This document shows positions 9,246 through 18,354 of a DNA stretch of 64,000 nt, in pieces (positions within the stretch are counted from its first letter, which is position 1; every line of letters starts with the position of its first letter). The stretch lies in assembly GCF_900101705.1 (NCBI RefSeq), contig NZ_FNAC01000013.1:1-64000 (forward strand), written 5' to 3'. The position numbers and the translations under genes were made by a program. The stretch comes from Algoriphagus faecimaris. Lineage in GTDB: Bacteria > Bacteroidota > Bacteroidia > Cytophagales > Cyclobacteriaceae. The notes beneath the pieces were generated by a model. That model searched no databases, had not been told where the DNA came from, and saw only the letters and a program-made list of their open reading frames with translations.

Positions 9246-10553
9246 TTATTTTTTGCTTTCTGTGGGGCGATTTGACTTTTCTATTTTGTCCCCGTCTTTT
9301 AGCTCCTTACTCACCGTAAAATAAGGTCCCGAAATCACTTCCTGTCCGGCGGTAAGCCCTTCTACTACTTCAATATTTTGAAAATCAGATATTCCTGTTT
9401 TGATTTTCGTCATTTTAGCGACACCGTCTTCTATTAAAAAAACCAATTCTTGTGGACGGGTGGTACCGTCAGATAGAGTGTCTAGTTTATCTTCTCTCGT
9501 TGTCACTGCGGCTAGAGGGACAGATAAGGTATTGTCCTTTTGATTGGTGATGATTTCTACAGAAGCTGTCATTCCAGGACGAAATGGATATCGATTGCCT
9601 TGATTGACTAGGTCCTGATAAGAGCTGTTTAGAATTCTAATCTTTACTTTGAATTCTGTGACGGCATCGGAAGAGGCTTTCGCATTGGCAGTGTTGGCAA
9701 TACTAGTCACTATTCCTTTAAATCTTTTGCCATCTGAGGAATAAGCGTCAACATCTATTAGAGTAGTATCTCCCAATGAAAGCCTTACAATATCGTTCTC
9801 ATTGACATCTACTCGGACCTCCATTTTTGTCAGGTCTGCTATCGTGAGCATTTCTGTACCGGCCATCTGTTGCGTACCCACCACACGTTCACCTTTTTCT
9901 ACCAATAGATTGGAAACTATTCCACTCACAGGTGAATAGACACTGGTAAGTCTCAAGTTTTCAGCTGCCTCATTGACTGTGGCTTGAGAGCTTTTTACCA
10001 CAAATTCGGCTGCATTGACACTTTGCTTGGCGGCTTCGAGATCTTTCTGAGCAGTAATGTAATTGGCTTCCGCTTGCTCAAAATCCGCATCTGATATTGC
10101 CTTTTGCTCGTAAAGTGATTTCTGTCGCTTGTATTCAAGTTCACTTCGTGTAAACTGGGCCTCAGCTCGTTGTAAACTTGCTCTGGATTGTGCTAGATTA
10201 GCTTGCTGCTGATTGAGATTGGCACGGCTTCGCTCAAGGGCTGAGATGAAATTATCTGGTCTGATTTTCACCAATAACTTACCCTCTGAAACTGAATCGC
10301 CTTCTTGTATATTTAATTCAATAATCTCACCTGCTACATCTGGACTTAGATTAACTTCTATTTCCGGCTGGATTTCTCCAGAAGCACTTACTTTTTCAAT
10401 GATTGATTTATTGCCGACTTCGGCTGTTTCTACTTTAGTCACACTTTCTCCACCTATCCAGCCAGCTGATCTGGCGATGATAGCAAAAATGATCAGGATT
10501 CCGACTATACCCAGTAGGTAGTAGATAAATTTATTTGATTTTTTTGATGCCAT
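9246..10553 (-). CDS. Efflux periplasmic adaptor (membrane-fusion, MacA/HlyD-like)
   Basis: A 435-residue adaptor linking an inner-membrane pump to an outer-membrane channel. The N-terminal TM anchor is at residues 8-30, followed by a biotinyl-lipoyl half-motif (VNLSPDVAGEIIELNIQEGD), a long coiled-coil hairpin (about residues 105-205), the second lipoyl half (SPVSGIVSNLLVEKGERV), a beta-barrel and the membrane-proximal domain. It starts 3 bases after the TolC stop, so the two are translated from one message. No MacB ABC transporter or RND pump is adjacent, so the partner must be encoded elsewhere. The long hairpin and order of domains favour the ABC/MacA class over RND (inference). Confidence 0.9.
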   Translation of the reverse strand: MASKKSNKFIYYLLGIVGILIIFAIIARSAGWIGGESVTKVETAEVGNKSIIEKVSASGEIQPEIEVNLSPDVAGEIIELNIQEGDSVSEGKLLVKIRPDNFISALERSRANLNQQQANLAQSRASLQRAEAQFTRSELEYKRQKSLYEQKAISDADFEQAEANYITAQKDLEAAKQSVNAAEFVVKSSQATVNEAAENLRLTSVYSPVSGIVSNLLVEKGERVVGTQQMAGTEMLTIADLTKMEVRVDVNENDIVRLSLGDTTLIDVDAYSSDGKRFKGIVTSIANTANAKASSDAVTEFKVKIRILNSSYQDLVNQGNRYPFRPGMTASVEIITNQKDNTLSVPLAAVTTREDKLDTLSDGTTRPQELVFLIEDGVAKMTKIKTGISDFQNIEVVEGLTAGQEVISGPYFTVSKELKDGDKIEKSNRPTESKK

Positions 10554-10556
10554 GGT

Positions 10557-11900
10557 TTAGTTGAGGTTGATGGGATTGCCCAAATAGAAATCTAGAACTT
10601 TTACTCGGAAAATATAGGTGTATTTAGCATTGATTAAGTCCGCTTGTGCATTGAAGAAATTAGCTTGCGAAACTTGAAAATCCACTGAATTAATAGCGCC
10701 TAAGTCAAAACGCTGTTGAGAAATACGAAATGATTCCTCTAGACTCTTTACTCTTGTGAGTGAGGCCTGATAGGACTGCTCTGCAGCGAGCGCATTGTTG
10801 TATGCTGTTTCAATATCCTGTCTCAGCTGGTTTTCTGCCTCTTGCTGAGCGATTTCTGCAAGTCTTTCTTGCACTCTTGCTCTTTGTAGATTAGCCTTAT
10901 TATTGAATTGAGAAAAGATTGGAATATTAAGCTGCAGATTCACCGATTGGGATAAGTTATTTTGTATTTGCTGTCCTAATGGGTCTGGTTCCCTGCCCGG
11001 CGCTGCCCGATCTACATAATTGGAGAAAAGATTGGCGCCTACCCCTAGCGTAGGGTAAAACTGACCTTTTGCGATTTTTACCCCTAGACGAGCACTCTCT
11101 AAAGAGGCTTCAGCCGCTTTTATTTCAGGCATATTGTCCACAGCAGCCGCAAATATAGAACTAGCGTCCTCTGTGAGTGTGAGACCTTCGTTGATTTCCA
11201 GTTTGGGTTCTATGATTTCAAAATCTTCCGTGTAGGGGATCTGAAGGGCCTGAGCTAAATTAAGCTTGGAAAGATTAAGCGATTGATAGGCATTGATTAC
11301 CTCCAGTTCATTAGTAGCCACTTGAGCCTCTAGATCTAGTCGGTCCGCTAAAGGTAGCGAACCTGCATCTACCAATCTTGTCGTCCGGTCAAGCTGCTCA
11401 CGTGTTGTTGCGAGCTGCCGTTCTGCGATTTTTGCCTGCTCTCTGTTAAATACAATGTTGATGTAAAGATTAATCACATTAAGTGTGATCGTATTCTTCG
11501 TTGCCTCGATATTATAGGTGCCTGCTTCTAGGTCTATTTTTGCCTGATTGATGGAGTTGGTCAGGCGCTGACCCGCGAAAAGCGTAGCGTTGGAATTGGC
11601 AGACACGTTGATATTGCCTATACGCTGCGTTTCAAAGAGGTTGGTTACGGGGTTAATAGATCTACCCCAGCGATATCCCGTACTTGCTCCGGAGGAAAGG
11701 GACGGAAGTCGTGCTCCTTGAGATTGGAGTAGTGTCGCTTCATTTGATAGTTGGTTTAGTTCACTTCGCTTCAGTGTCAAGTTGTTTTCAAGTGCTATTT
11801 TCACGGCTGACTCAAGATCTATGGGGCCGGTCAATTGTTGGGAATGAGCACTAAAAAAACCACTAACGCTAAAAGCTAAGCCTAGTAAAAGCTTTTTCAT
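10557..11900 (-). CDS. TolC-family outer-membrane efflux protein
   Basis: A 447-residue outer-membrane channel with a signal peptide (residues 1-20, cleavage near SHSQQ) and two TolC repeats rich in long Ala/Gln/Leu helices (about residues 25-230 and 245-440). It is encoded 7 bases after the serine dehydratase beta gene and 3 bases before the adaptor gene, so it probably forms the exit duct for that adaptor. It is shorter than the metal-block TolC and has no Ser-rich insert. Substrate unknown. Confidence 0.9.
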   Translation of the reverse strand: MKKLLLGLAFSVSGFFSAHSQQLTGPIDLESAVKIALENNLTLKRSELNQLSNEATLLQSQGARLPSLSSGASTGYRWGRSINPVTNLFETQRIGNINVSANSNATLFAGQRLTNSINQAKIDLEAGTYNIEATKNTITLNVINLYINIVFNREQAKIAERQLATTREQLDRTTRLVDAGSLPLADRLDLEAQVATNELEVINAYQSLNLSKLNLAQALQIPYTEDFEIIEPKLEINEGLTLTEDASSIFAAAVDNMPEIKAAEASLESARLGVKIAKGQFYPTLGVGANLFSNYVDRAAPGREPDPLGQQIQNNLSQSVNLQLNIPIFSQFNNKANLQRARVQERLAEIAQQEAENQLRQDIETAYNNALAAEQSYQASLTRVKSLEESFRISQQRFDLGAINSVDFQVSQANFFNAQADLINAKYTYIFRVKVLDFYLGNPINLN

Positions 11901-11907
11901 AAATTAG

Positions 11908-12585
11908 TTATAGGTCAATATCTGGTATGTAAATTAGTTCGTTTATCCAGGGTAAAGATTTTAAATATTCAATAGTAATGGGGGCGATTCCCGAGTCCAT
12001 TTCAATGACATGGCAGGCAAGATCATTTTTTCCTTTTCTCGAGACCGACATGGTCGCAATATTTGTTTTTTCTTGAGCGATGACAGAAGAAATAAAGGCA
12101 ATAGCTCCGGATACGTCCTTTGCTTTGATAATTAGTGTGTGGGCTTGTGCAGAAAAGTTGGCTACAAATCCGTCAACCTCGGCAATATTGATCAATCCTC
12201 CACCTAGACTTTCTCCTACGACTTCAATGCTTTTGCCATTTTTTGTCAAAAGCAATTTGATGGTGTTGGGGTGATGAATAGAAGAATTTCCGATTGACTT
12301 AAAGTGATATTTAAGCCCTTTTTCTTTGGCAATTTCTAAGGCATCTCTTATCCGCTCGTCGTCAGTCTTGAAATCCATCAGGCCCCCAATGATCGCTCGA
12401 TCACTTCCATGACCTTCATAGGTTCTTGCAAAGGAATTGTAGAACAAAATCGACACCTCATCAGGAGTGCCTCCTAAGACTCGAATAGCAGCCCTAGCAA
12501 TTCTCACTACTCCTGCCGTGTGGGAAGAGGAGGGACCTATCATCACCGGACCTATCATATCAAATACACTACTTTTTCCAGCCAT
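11908..12585 (-). CDS. sdaAB: L-serine ammonia-lyase, iron-sulfur type, beta subunit
   Basis: Small (beta) subunit of the [4Fe-4S] L-serine dehydratase that converts serine to pyruvate and ammonia. The 225-residue protein starts with the family motif FDMIGPVMIGPSSSHTAG (residues 8-25). The C-terminal half (about residues 148-225) is an ACT-like regulatory domain. The alpha subunit that carries the cluster ligands is not in the window, so it must be encoded elsewhere. The gene is followed by the TolC/adaptor pair at 7 bases; this co-transcription is unexpected but gives no firm functional link. Confidence 0.9.
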   Translation of the reverse strand: MAGKSSVFDMIGPVMIGPSSSHTAGVVRIARAAIRVLGGTPDEVSILFYNSFARTYEGHGSDRAIIGGLMDFKTDDERIRDALEIAKEKGLKYHFKSIGNSSIHHPNTIKLLLTKNGKSIEVVGESLGGGLINIAEVDGFVANFSAQAHTLIIKAKDVSGAIAFISSVIAQEKTNIATMSVSRKGKNDLACHVIEMDSGIAPITIEYLKSLPWINELIYIPDIDL

Positions 12586-12749
12586 CGCCTTTTGAACCCA
12601 ATTTTAATGCTAAGGTAAAGTCTATTCTTATTTCTTTGGTCAATTTGTTGAATTATGCGCAATTTGAGCTTCTTTTTGATTTATTTCAAGAAATTTTAAC
12701 AGTTTAGTATCTAAACATAATTCGATATTGTACGAATACGAACGTATTT

Positions 12750-13550
12750 ATGAACGAATTTGAAACAGTATTTTATTCCGAAGGAAATTCGGGTCTTTGG
12801 CAGCAGAACCCCTGCCTAGGATTTCCTAACAGAGCTTTGAGTTTTGGAGATGGACTATTCGAAACTATGGTCTGGGAAGAAGGGACTATTCGATACTTTG
12901 ACCTTCATGTGGAAAGATTGGTCAATGGAATGAAGCTGTTGGGTTTAGATATTAGTCAAATTGATCCAAATTCAGTCTTGGAACTAGTCAAAGGTGAAAA
13001 GCCAAGACGAATAAAGTGGATCGTATATCGGACTGGTGGAGGTAAATACTCGCCCGAAACTTCAGGAATTAATCAGCTTATTGAAGTCTCTGCATTTCAA
13101 GCGAGTGGCAAAGTTGTGAGTGAGGCAGTTTTTAGCAAAAAGGTGTTTTTGACAAAAACGATGTTTTCCCATTGTAAAACCTTAAATGCACTTCCCTATA
13201 TTCTTGCGGCAAAAGAGCGGATAGAGCGCCAAGTAGATGAAATTATTTTGCTGGATTCTTTTGGCAATATTGCGGAAGGTGGTTCTTCCTCTATATTTTG
13301 GAGGAAGGGGGAAAAGGTATTTACACCTTCTTTAGCAACCGGCTGTATAGCAGGAATCAGCCGAAAGGTAATTATCCAAAAATTGGTAGATCAAGGGGTA
13401 GAAGTGACGGAGGGATTATTTAAAAAGTCTGATCTGCTGACAGCTGATCAAGTATGGATATCTAATGTCACCGGTATAAGGTATATCCAATCTGTTGAAG
13501 GACAGGATTTTCATTCTGAGCCCATGTCTAATCTCCAAAACTTATTTTGA
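12750..13550 (+). CDS. Class IV PLP aminotransferase (PabC/BCAT-fold)
   Basis: A 266-residue fold-type IV PLP enzyme. The N-terminal FGDGLFETM motif, the PLP-lysine region CKTLNALPYILAAKERIE (Lys near residue 147) and the cofactor-phosphate loop EGGSSSIFW (about 178) are all present. The length and the KTLN motif best fit aminodeoxychorismate lyase (PabC, making 4-aminobenzoate for folate), but branched-chain or D-amino acid aminotransferases share this fold. No pabA/pabB neighbour is seen. It is divergent from sdaAB and reads away from it; a 164-base intergenic region with no clear structure separates them. Confidence 0.82.
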   Translation: MNEFETVFYSEGNSGLWQQNPCLGFPNRALSFGDGLFETMVWEEGTIRYFDLHVERLVNGMKLLGLDISQIDPNSVLELVKGEKPRRIKWIVYRTGGGKYSPETSGINQLIEVSAFQASGKVVSEAVFSKKVFLTKTMFSHCKTLNALPYILAAKERIERQVDEIILLDSFGNIAEGGSSSIFWRKGEKVFTPSLATGCIAGISRKVIIQKLVDQGVEVTEGLFKKSDLLTADQVWISNVTGIRYIQSVEGQDFHSEPMSNLQNLF

Positions 13551-13608
13551 TTTTTTCAGCAAAAATGTTGAGAGGTTATAGCTCGTTCCTGCTAAAATCT
13601 TATATTTA

Positions 13609-13652
13609 TTGCCTTATATTTTATCTATTAGTCTTGTAACAAAAACGTTTGC
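13609..13652 (+). promoter_or_regulatory. Candidate promoter and operator half-site for the xylose unit
   Basis: TTG at 13609-13611, a 17-base spacer, then TAGTCTTG at 13629-13636, close to the Bacteroidota TTTG/TAnnTTTG promoter. Just downstream ACGTTTGC (13645-13652) resembles one arm of the LacI-type palindrome at 55773-55798. The site lies 25 to 70 bases before the SSS symporter gene. No full palindrome is visible. Confidence 0.33.
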
Positions 13653-13676
13653 CCAAAAACTAACCTATTAATCCAT

Positions 13677-15320
13677 ATGCTCTTAGAACCCTTAGATTTA
13701 GTAGTATTTGTAGGATACTGTTTGCTAATTATTGGAATGGGGCTTTTTGTCTCTAGAGAGAAAAAAGGTCACGTGAAAAATTCCTCCGATTATTTTCTCG
13801 CCTCCAAAGCACTACCTTGGTGGGCAGTAGGAGCGTCATTGATTGCTTCTAATATCTCTGCAGAGCAATTTATTGGAATGTCCGGATCAGGTTTTGCACT
13901 CGGTTTGGCAATTTCTACTTACGAGTGGATGGCAGCAGCTACATTGTTGGTAGTGGCTATATTCTTCCTGCCCATATATATTAAAAAGGGTATTTATACC
14001 ATGCCAGGATTTCTCTTGGATCGCTATGATACGCGAGTGAGGACAACTATGGCGATTTTCTGGCTTCTGCTCTATGTCTTTGTCAACTTGACTTCAGTAC
14101 TTTATCTTGGAGCACTAAGTTTAAATACCATCTTAAATGTGCCGATGGTGTACGGAATCATAGGTCTTGCCCTTTTTGCGATGATCTATTCGATTTACGG
14201 TGGTCTCAAAGCAGTAGCATGGACTGATGTAGTGCAGGTGGTCTTTTTGATCGCTGGTGGATTGGCTACTACTTACATAGCGCTTCAGATGGTAGGCGGA
14301 GGAGATGCCTGGGAAGGATTGGGCTTATTAAGAAGAGAGGTGCCTGGACATTTTTCTATGATCCTATCCAAAGGTGAAATGATGATTCCTGACGGTAAGG
14401 GTGGTACTTACGATGCCTATCAAGATCTACCTGGAATATCGGTTCTAGTTGGAGGAATGTGGATTACCAATCTGAGTTATTGGGGTTTCAATCAGTATAT
14501 TACACAGCGGGCCTTGGCGGCAAAAAGTTTGGATGAAGCCCAAAAAGGGATGATTTTCGCCGGATTTTTGAAACTATTGATGCCATTGATCGTGGTCATT
14601 CCAGGGATTGCAGCTTGGGTGATTGTAAAAAATGGGATCGATGTTGACTTTATCGAATCGATGAAGGATCCTATATCGGGTTTGACCAAGTCGGATAGAG
14701 CTTATCCCACCTTATTACAATTGCTACCTGTAGGACTTAAAGGTTTAGCTTTTGCAGCCTTGACTGCGGCGATTGTATCCTCTCTCGCGTCCATGGCTAA
14801 TAGTACTTCTACGATTTTCACCATGGATATTTATAAGAAATACTTTGGTCAAAATGCAACTGAAAGTAAGCAGGTAAAAGTAGGTCGTATCACAGCAGCG
14901 GTATCTTTTATTATAGCAGCACTAGTAGCTCCTGCTTTGGGACAGTTGGATCAGGCATTTCAGTTCATTCAAGAATATACGGGCTTTATCAGTCCCGGAG
15001 TCTTTGCTATTTTCTTTTTTGGTGTATTCTGGAAGAAAACCACATCAAATGCCGCGTTAGTAGGAGCAGGACTTAGTATTCCGCTTTCTATTATATTGAA
15101 AGTTGTTTTTCCTGCACTTCCTTTTATAGACCGAATGGGTGTGGTCTTCTTAGTCTTGGCTACCTTGATGATTATCATCTCTCTAATAGAGGGTAAAGGA
15201 AAAGATCATCCCAACAGCATTACCATTGACAAGGAGTTGTTTAAAACTAGTACTGCCTTTAAAATCGGAGCATTTATCATATCGGGGATTATTGCAGCAC
15301 TTTACATTGTATTTTGGTAA
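13677..15320 (+). CDS. Sodium/solute symporter (SSS family), probable xylose importer
   Basis: A 547-residue inner-membrane protein with 13-14 predicted TM helices, matching the sodium/sugar branch (vSGLT-like) of the SSS family. Visible motifs include NISAEQFIGMSGSGFALG (about residues 59-76), the Na-binding SLASMANSTSTIFTMDIYKKY region (about 365-385) and FQFIQEYTGFISPG. It is the first gene of a unit followed by xylulokinase and xylose isomerase, so xylose uptake driven by sodium is the likely role (context inference). Other monosaccharides remain possible. Confidence 0.88.
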   Translation: MLLEPLDLVVFVGYCLLIIGMGLFVSREKKGHVKNSSDYFLASKALPWWAVGASLIASNISAEQFIGMSGSGFALGLAISTYEWMAAATLLVVAIFFLPIYIKKGIYTMPGFLLDRYDTRVRTTMAIFWLLLYVFVNLTSVLYLGALSLNTILNVPMVYGIIGLALFAMIYSIYGGLKAVAWTDVVQVVFLIAGGLATTYIALQMVGGGDAWEGLGLLRREVPGHFSMILSKGEMMIPDGKGGTYDAYQDLPGISVLVGGMWITNLSYWGFNQYITQRALAAKSLDEAQKGMIFAGFLKLLMPLIVVIPGIAAWVIVKNGIDVDFIESMKDPISGLTKSDRAYPTLLQLLPVGLKGLAFAALTAAIVSSLASMANSTSTIFTMDIYKKYFGQNATESKQVKVGRITAAVSFIIAALVAPALGQLDQAFQFIQEYTGFISPGVFAIFFFGVFWKKTTSNAALVGAGLSIPLSIILKVVFPALPFIDRMGVVFLVLATLMIIISLIEGKGKDHPNSITIDKELFKTSTAFKIGAFIISGIIAALYIVFW

Positions 15321-15322
15321 TC

Positions 15323-16825
15323 ATGAGAAAGCTTTTATTAGGAATAGATATTGGGAGTTCAAGTGTCAAAGCTTCTCTACTAAGTGCAGATACGGGGAAG
15401 GCTTTGGTGTCCAAAGCTTTTCCCTCTGAGGAAATGCCTATTGATGCTCCTTCTGATGGATTTGCAGAACAGGATCCTGAAATGTGGTGGAAATATGTGC
15501 AGCAATCCACACAATACGTACTCGATCAAGCCTCAGTCAAAAAAGGCGAATTGAAAGGTATAGGAATCGCTTATCAAATGCACGGCTTGGTCGTAGTGGA
15601 TAAAAATCAAAATGTCTTACGCTCCTCTATAATATGGTGTGATAGTAGAGCAGTAGGCATAGGAGATCAAGCTTTCAAGAAATTAGGGGAGGATTATTGT
15701 CTAAATAATCTATTGAACTCTCCCGGAAATTTTACGGCTTCCAAACTTCGTTGGGTGCTAGAAAATGAGCCGGAGGTAGCTTCCAAAATCCATAAAATCA
15801 TGCTTCCTGGTGATTTTATTGCCATGAAACTCACAGGAGAGATCAAAACCTCCGAAACAGGACTTTCTGAGGGGGTTTTTTGGGATTTTAAAGAAAATGG
15901 CCTAAGCAAAAAGGTACTGGATCATTATCAAATTGATCCGGACTGGATTCCTGAAGTAGTTCCCTCGTACTCTCTACAGGGAAATGTGATTGCTTCAGCT
16001 TCAAAACTTACAGGAATAGAAAAGGGAATCCCTGTGTCCTACCGGGCAGGAGATCAGCCTAATAATGCCTTTTCACTTCAGGTGCTTAAACCAGGTGAAT
16101 TAGCCACTACGGCGGGTACCTCCGGAACGGTTTATGGCGTTTGTGACACGCCTCTTTATGATCCATTATCTCGAGTGAATACATTTGTCCATGTCAATCA
16201 CACCAAAGAAAAACCTTCCTATGGAGTTTTACTCTGTGTAAATGGGACGGGTATTCTAAACAGTTGGATCAAGCGCCTGATGGGAGGGAGTCATATCTCG
16301 TATGATGAGATGAATAACTTGGCTTCGCCTGCCGGAATCGGTGCAGAAGGCTTGGTATTTATCCCCTTTGGGAATGGAACAGAGCGGATCATGCAAAATC
16401 AACCTGTGGGAGCTCACCTTCTAGGACTGGATTTGTTAAAGCATAGTAGAAACCATATGATTAGAGCTGCTCAAGAAGGTATTGTGTCGGCTTTAACTTT
16501 TGGCTTCAGAATCATGCAGGATATGGGTATGACATTGAATACAGTGAAAGCCGGGAAAGCCAATATGTTTTTGAGTCCTATCTTTAGAAAGACGTTTATC
16601 CACATGAACCGTGTCAACTTGGAGCTTTACGATACAGATGGAGCGCAGGGGGCCGCTAGAGGAGCTGGAATCGGAGCTGGAGTCTTTACTAATGAATCAG
16701 AGGCTTTTGAAGGTCTTGAACTATTGGAAACTTTTGAGCCCAATGAAAATTTCTTTGAGCCATATGAAGAAGTTTACCTCCGCTGGAAAAATCATCTGGA
16801 GCAAATCCAGAAAATGAAGCTATAA
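15323..16825 (+). CDS. xylB: Xylulokinase (FGGY family)
   Basis: Phosphorylates D-xylulose to D-xylulose 5-phosphate with ATP. About 500 residues in two FGGY domains: the N-terminal phosphate loop GIDIGSSSVKASL, the MHGLVVVD region, the catalytic RAGDQPNNAF (Asp near 235), and the second ATP motif TTAGTSGTVYG. ATG at 15323 was chosen over an in-frame TTG at 15314 that lies within the end of the transporter gene; the genes are separated by only 2 bases. Xylose isomerase follows 37 bases later. The substrate is supported by this neighbour. Confidence 0.95.
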   Translation: MRKLLLGIDIGSSSVKASLLSADTGKALVSKAFPSEEMPIDAPSDGFAEQDPEMWWKYVQQSTQYVLDQASVKKGELKGIGIAYQMHGLVVVDKNQNVLRSSIIWCDSRAVGIGDQAFKKLGEDYCLNNLLNSPGNFTASKLRWVLENEPEVASKIHKIMLPGDFIAMKLTGEIKTSETGLSEGVFWDFKENGLSKKVLDHYQIDPDWIPEVVPSYSLQGNVIASASKLTGIEKGIPVSYRAGDQPNNAFSLQVLKPGELATTAGTSGTVYGVCDTPLYDPLSRVNTFVHVNHTKEKPSYGVLLCVNGTGILNSWIKRLMGGSHISYDEMNNLASPAGIGAEGLVFIPFGNGTERIMQNQPVGAHLLGLDLLKHSRNHMIRAAQEGIVSALTFGFRIMQDMGMTLNTVKAGKANMFLSPIFRKTFIHMNRVNLELYDTDGAQGAARGAGIGAGVFTNESEAFEGLELLETFEPNENFFEPYEEVYLRWKNHLEQIQKMKL

Positions 16826-16862
16826 TTAATCCTTAAACCTTTTAAACCTAAATAAACCTAAT

Positions 16863-18176
16863 ATGTCGAAGACTTATTTTAAAGGGATCGATAAGATTCC
16901 ATTCGAGGGAAAAGAAAGTGATAATCCACTTGCCTTTCGATACTACGATGAAAATCGAGTGATTGGAGGAAAAACCATGAAAGAGCATTTTAAGTTTGCT
17001 ATCGCTTATTGGCACTCGTTCTGCGGTACGGGAGGAGATCCCTTTGGTCCAGGCACCATCAATCATCCATGGGATGCTAATCCTGATCCAGTACAAAGAG
17101 CAAAAGATAAAATGGATGCAGCTTTCGAATTCATTACGAAAATCGGAGCACCTTACTATTGCTTCCACGACATAGACTTAGTGGATGAAGGCTCCAACCT
17201 TTCGGAATATGAAAGAAGAATGGAAATCATCTCCGACTATGCCTTAGAAAAGCAAAAAGAGACAGGCGTAAAACTGCTGTGGGGCACTGCAAATGTCTTC
17301 AGCAATCCACGCTACATGAATGGAGCCTCTACCAATCCAAATTTTGATGTGTTGGCTTTTGCAGGCACGCAAGTGAAAAACGCAATAGATGCTACTATTA
17401 AATTGAGTGGAGAGAACTACGTATTCTGGGGAGGAAGAGAAGGGTACATGTCTCTTCTCAATACGGATATGAAAAGAGAAACCGAGCACCTCGCTCGTTT
17501 CCTTACAATGGCCAGAGATTATGCACGTAAGAACGGATTCAAAGGCACCTTCTTTATCGAACCCAAACCGATGGAGCCTACCAAGCATCAGTACGATTAC
17601 GATTCGGCCACTGTGATTGGCTTCCTCAGACATTTTGGACTGGATCAGGATTTTAAATTAAATATCGAAGTAAATCACGCTACCCTAGCTGGTCATACCT
17701 TTCAGCATGAGCTACAGGTCGCTGCAGATGCCGGTATGCTTGGGAGTATTGACGCCAACCGAGGAGATTACCAGAATGGTTGGGATACAGACCAATTCGC
17801 TCTGAACTTACAGGAATTGACTGAATCTATGCTTGTCATGTTGACTTCGGGTGGACTACAAGGTGGAGGTGTTAATTTTGATGCTAAAATCCGTAGAAAC
17901 TCCACCGACATGGATGACTTATTTTTGGCGCATATCGGCAGTATGGATGCTTTTGCCAGAAGTATGTTGATTGCTCAAGATATTTTAGACAAGTCTGATT
18001 ACTTGGAGAGAAGAAAACTACGCTATTCAAGCTACGATTCTGGCAATGGAAAGGCCTTTGAAGAAGGTAAACTGACTTTGGAAGATCTTAGAAATCATGC
18101 CATGGAAGTTGGAGAACCTCTTCAAATCAGTGGTAAGCAAGAGTACTACGAAAATCTTTTGAATCGATTTATTTAA
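16863..18176 (+). CDS. xylA: Xylose isomerase
   Basis: Converts D-xylose to D-xylulose using two divalent metal ions. The 437-residue length marks the long class II type. Catalytic and metal regions are visible: [13 protein letters not shown] (His/Asp pair near residue 102), [38 protein letters not shown] (metal Glu), [16 protein letters not shown] and [17 protein letters not shown]. The gene is complete and ends the xylose unit; a strong terminator lies 22 bases after the stop. Confidence 0.98.
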   Translation: MSKTYFKGIDKIPFEGKESDNPLAFRYYDENRVIGGKTMKEHFKFAIAYWHSFCGTGGDPFGPGTINHPWDANPDPVQRAKDKMDAAFEFITKIGAPYYCFHDIDLVDEGSNLSEYERRMEIISDYALEKQKETGVKLLWGTANVFSNPRYMNGASTNPNFDVLAFAGTQVKNAIDATIKLSGENYVFWGGREGYMSLLNTDMKRETEHLARFLTMARDYARKNGFKGTFFIEPKPMEPTKHQYDYDSATVIGFLRHFGLDQDFKLNIEVNHATLAGHTFQHELQVAADAGMLGSIDANRGDYQNGWDTDQFALNLQELTESMLVMLTSGGLQGGGVNFDAKIRRNSTDMDDLFLAHIGSMDAFARSMLIAQDILDKSDYLERRKLRYSSYDSGNGKAFEEGKLTLEDLRNHAMEVGEPLQISGKQEYYENLLNRFI

Positions 18177-18198
18177 TCTTTTCGAAATGAAAGTAAGC

Positions 18199-18232
18199 TA
18201 TCCGGTTCAGTTTTGGACCGGATATTTTTTTT
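18199..18232 (+). terminator. Intrinsic terminator after xylA
   Basis: A perfect 8-bp stem TATCCGGT/ACCGGATA (18199-18206 and 18217-18224) followed by eight T residues. It ends the symporter-xylB-xylA transcription unit. Confidence 0.88.
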
Positions 18233-18354
18233 CATGAAGTCAAAGCTTTGGCATTTTATTAGTGACTTGAGGTAAGTATTGCCAAAGGATTATTTTAACT
18301 TGTAGAAAGCTTAAATTCTGAAAAAATCCAATCACCCGCACTTAGTCTTAGACC

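Noticed and set aside
16848-17168. Antisense ORFs within xylA and other long genes (for example 17244-17633)
   Set aside because: They are shadows of strongly supported genes and have no family match.
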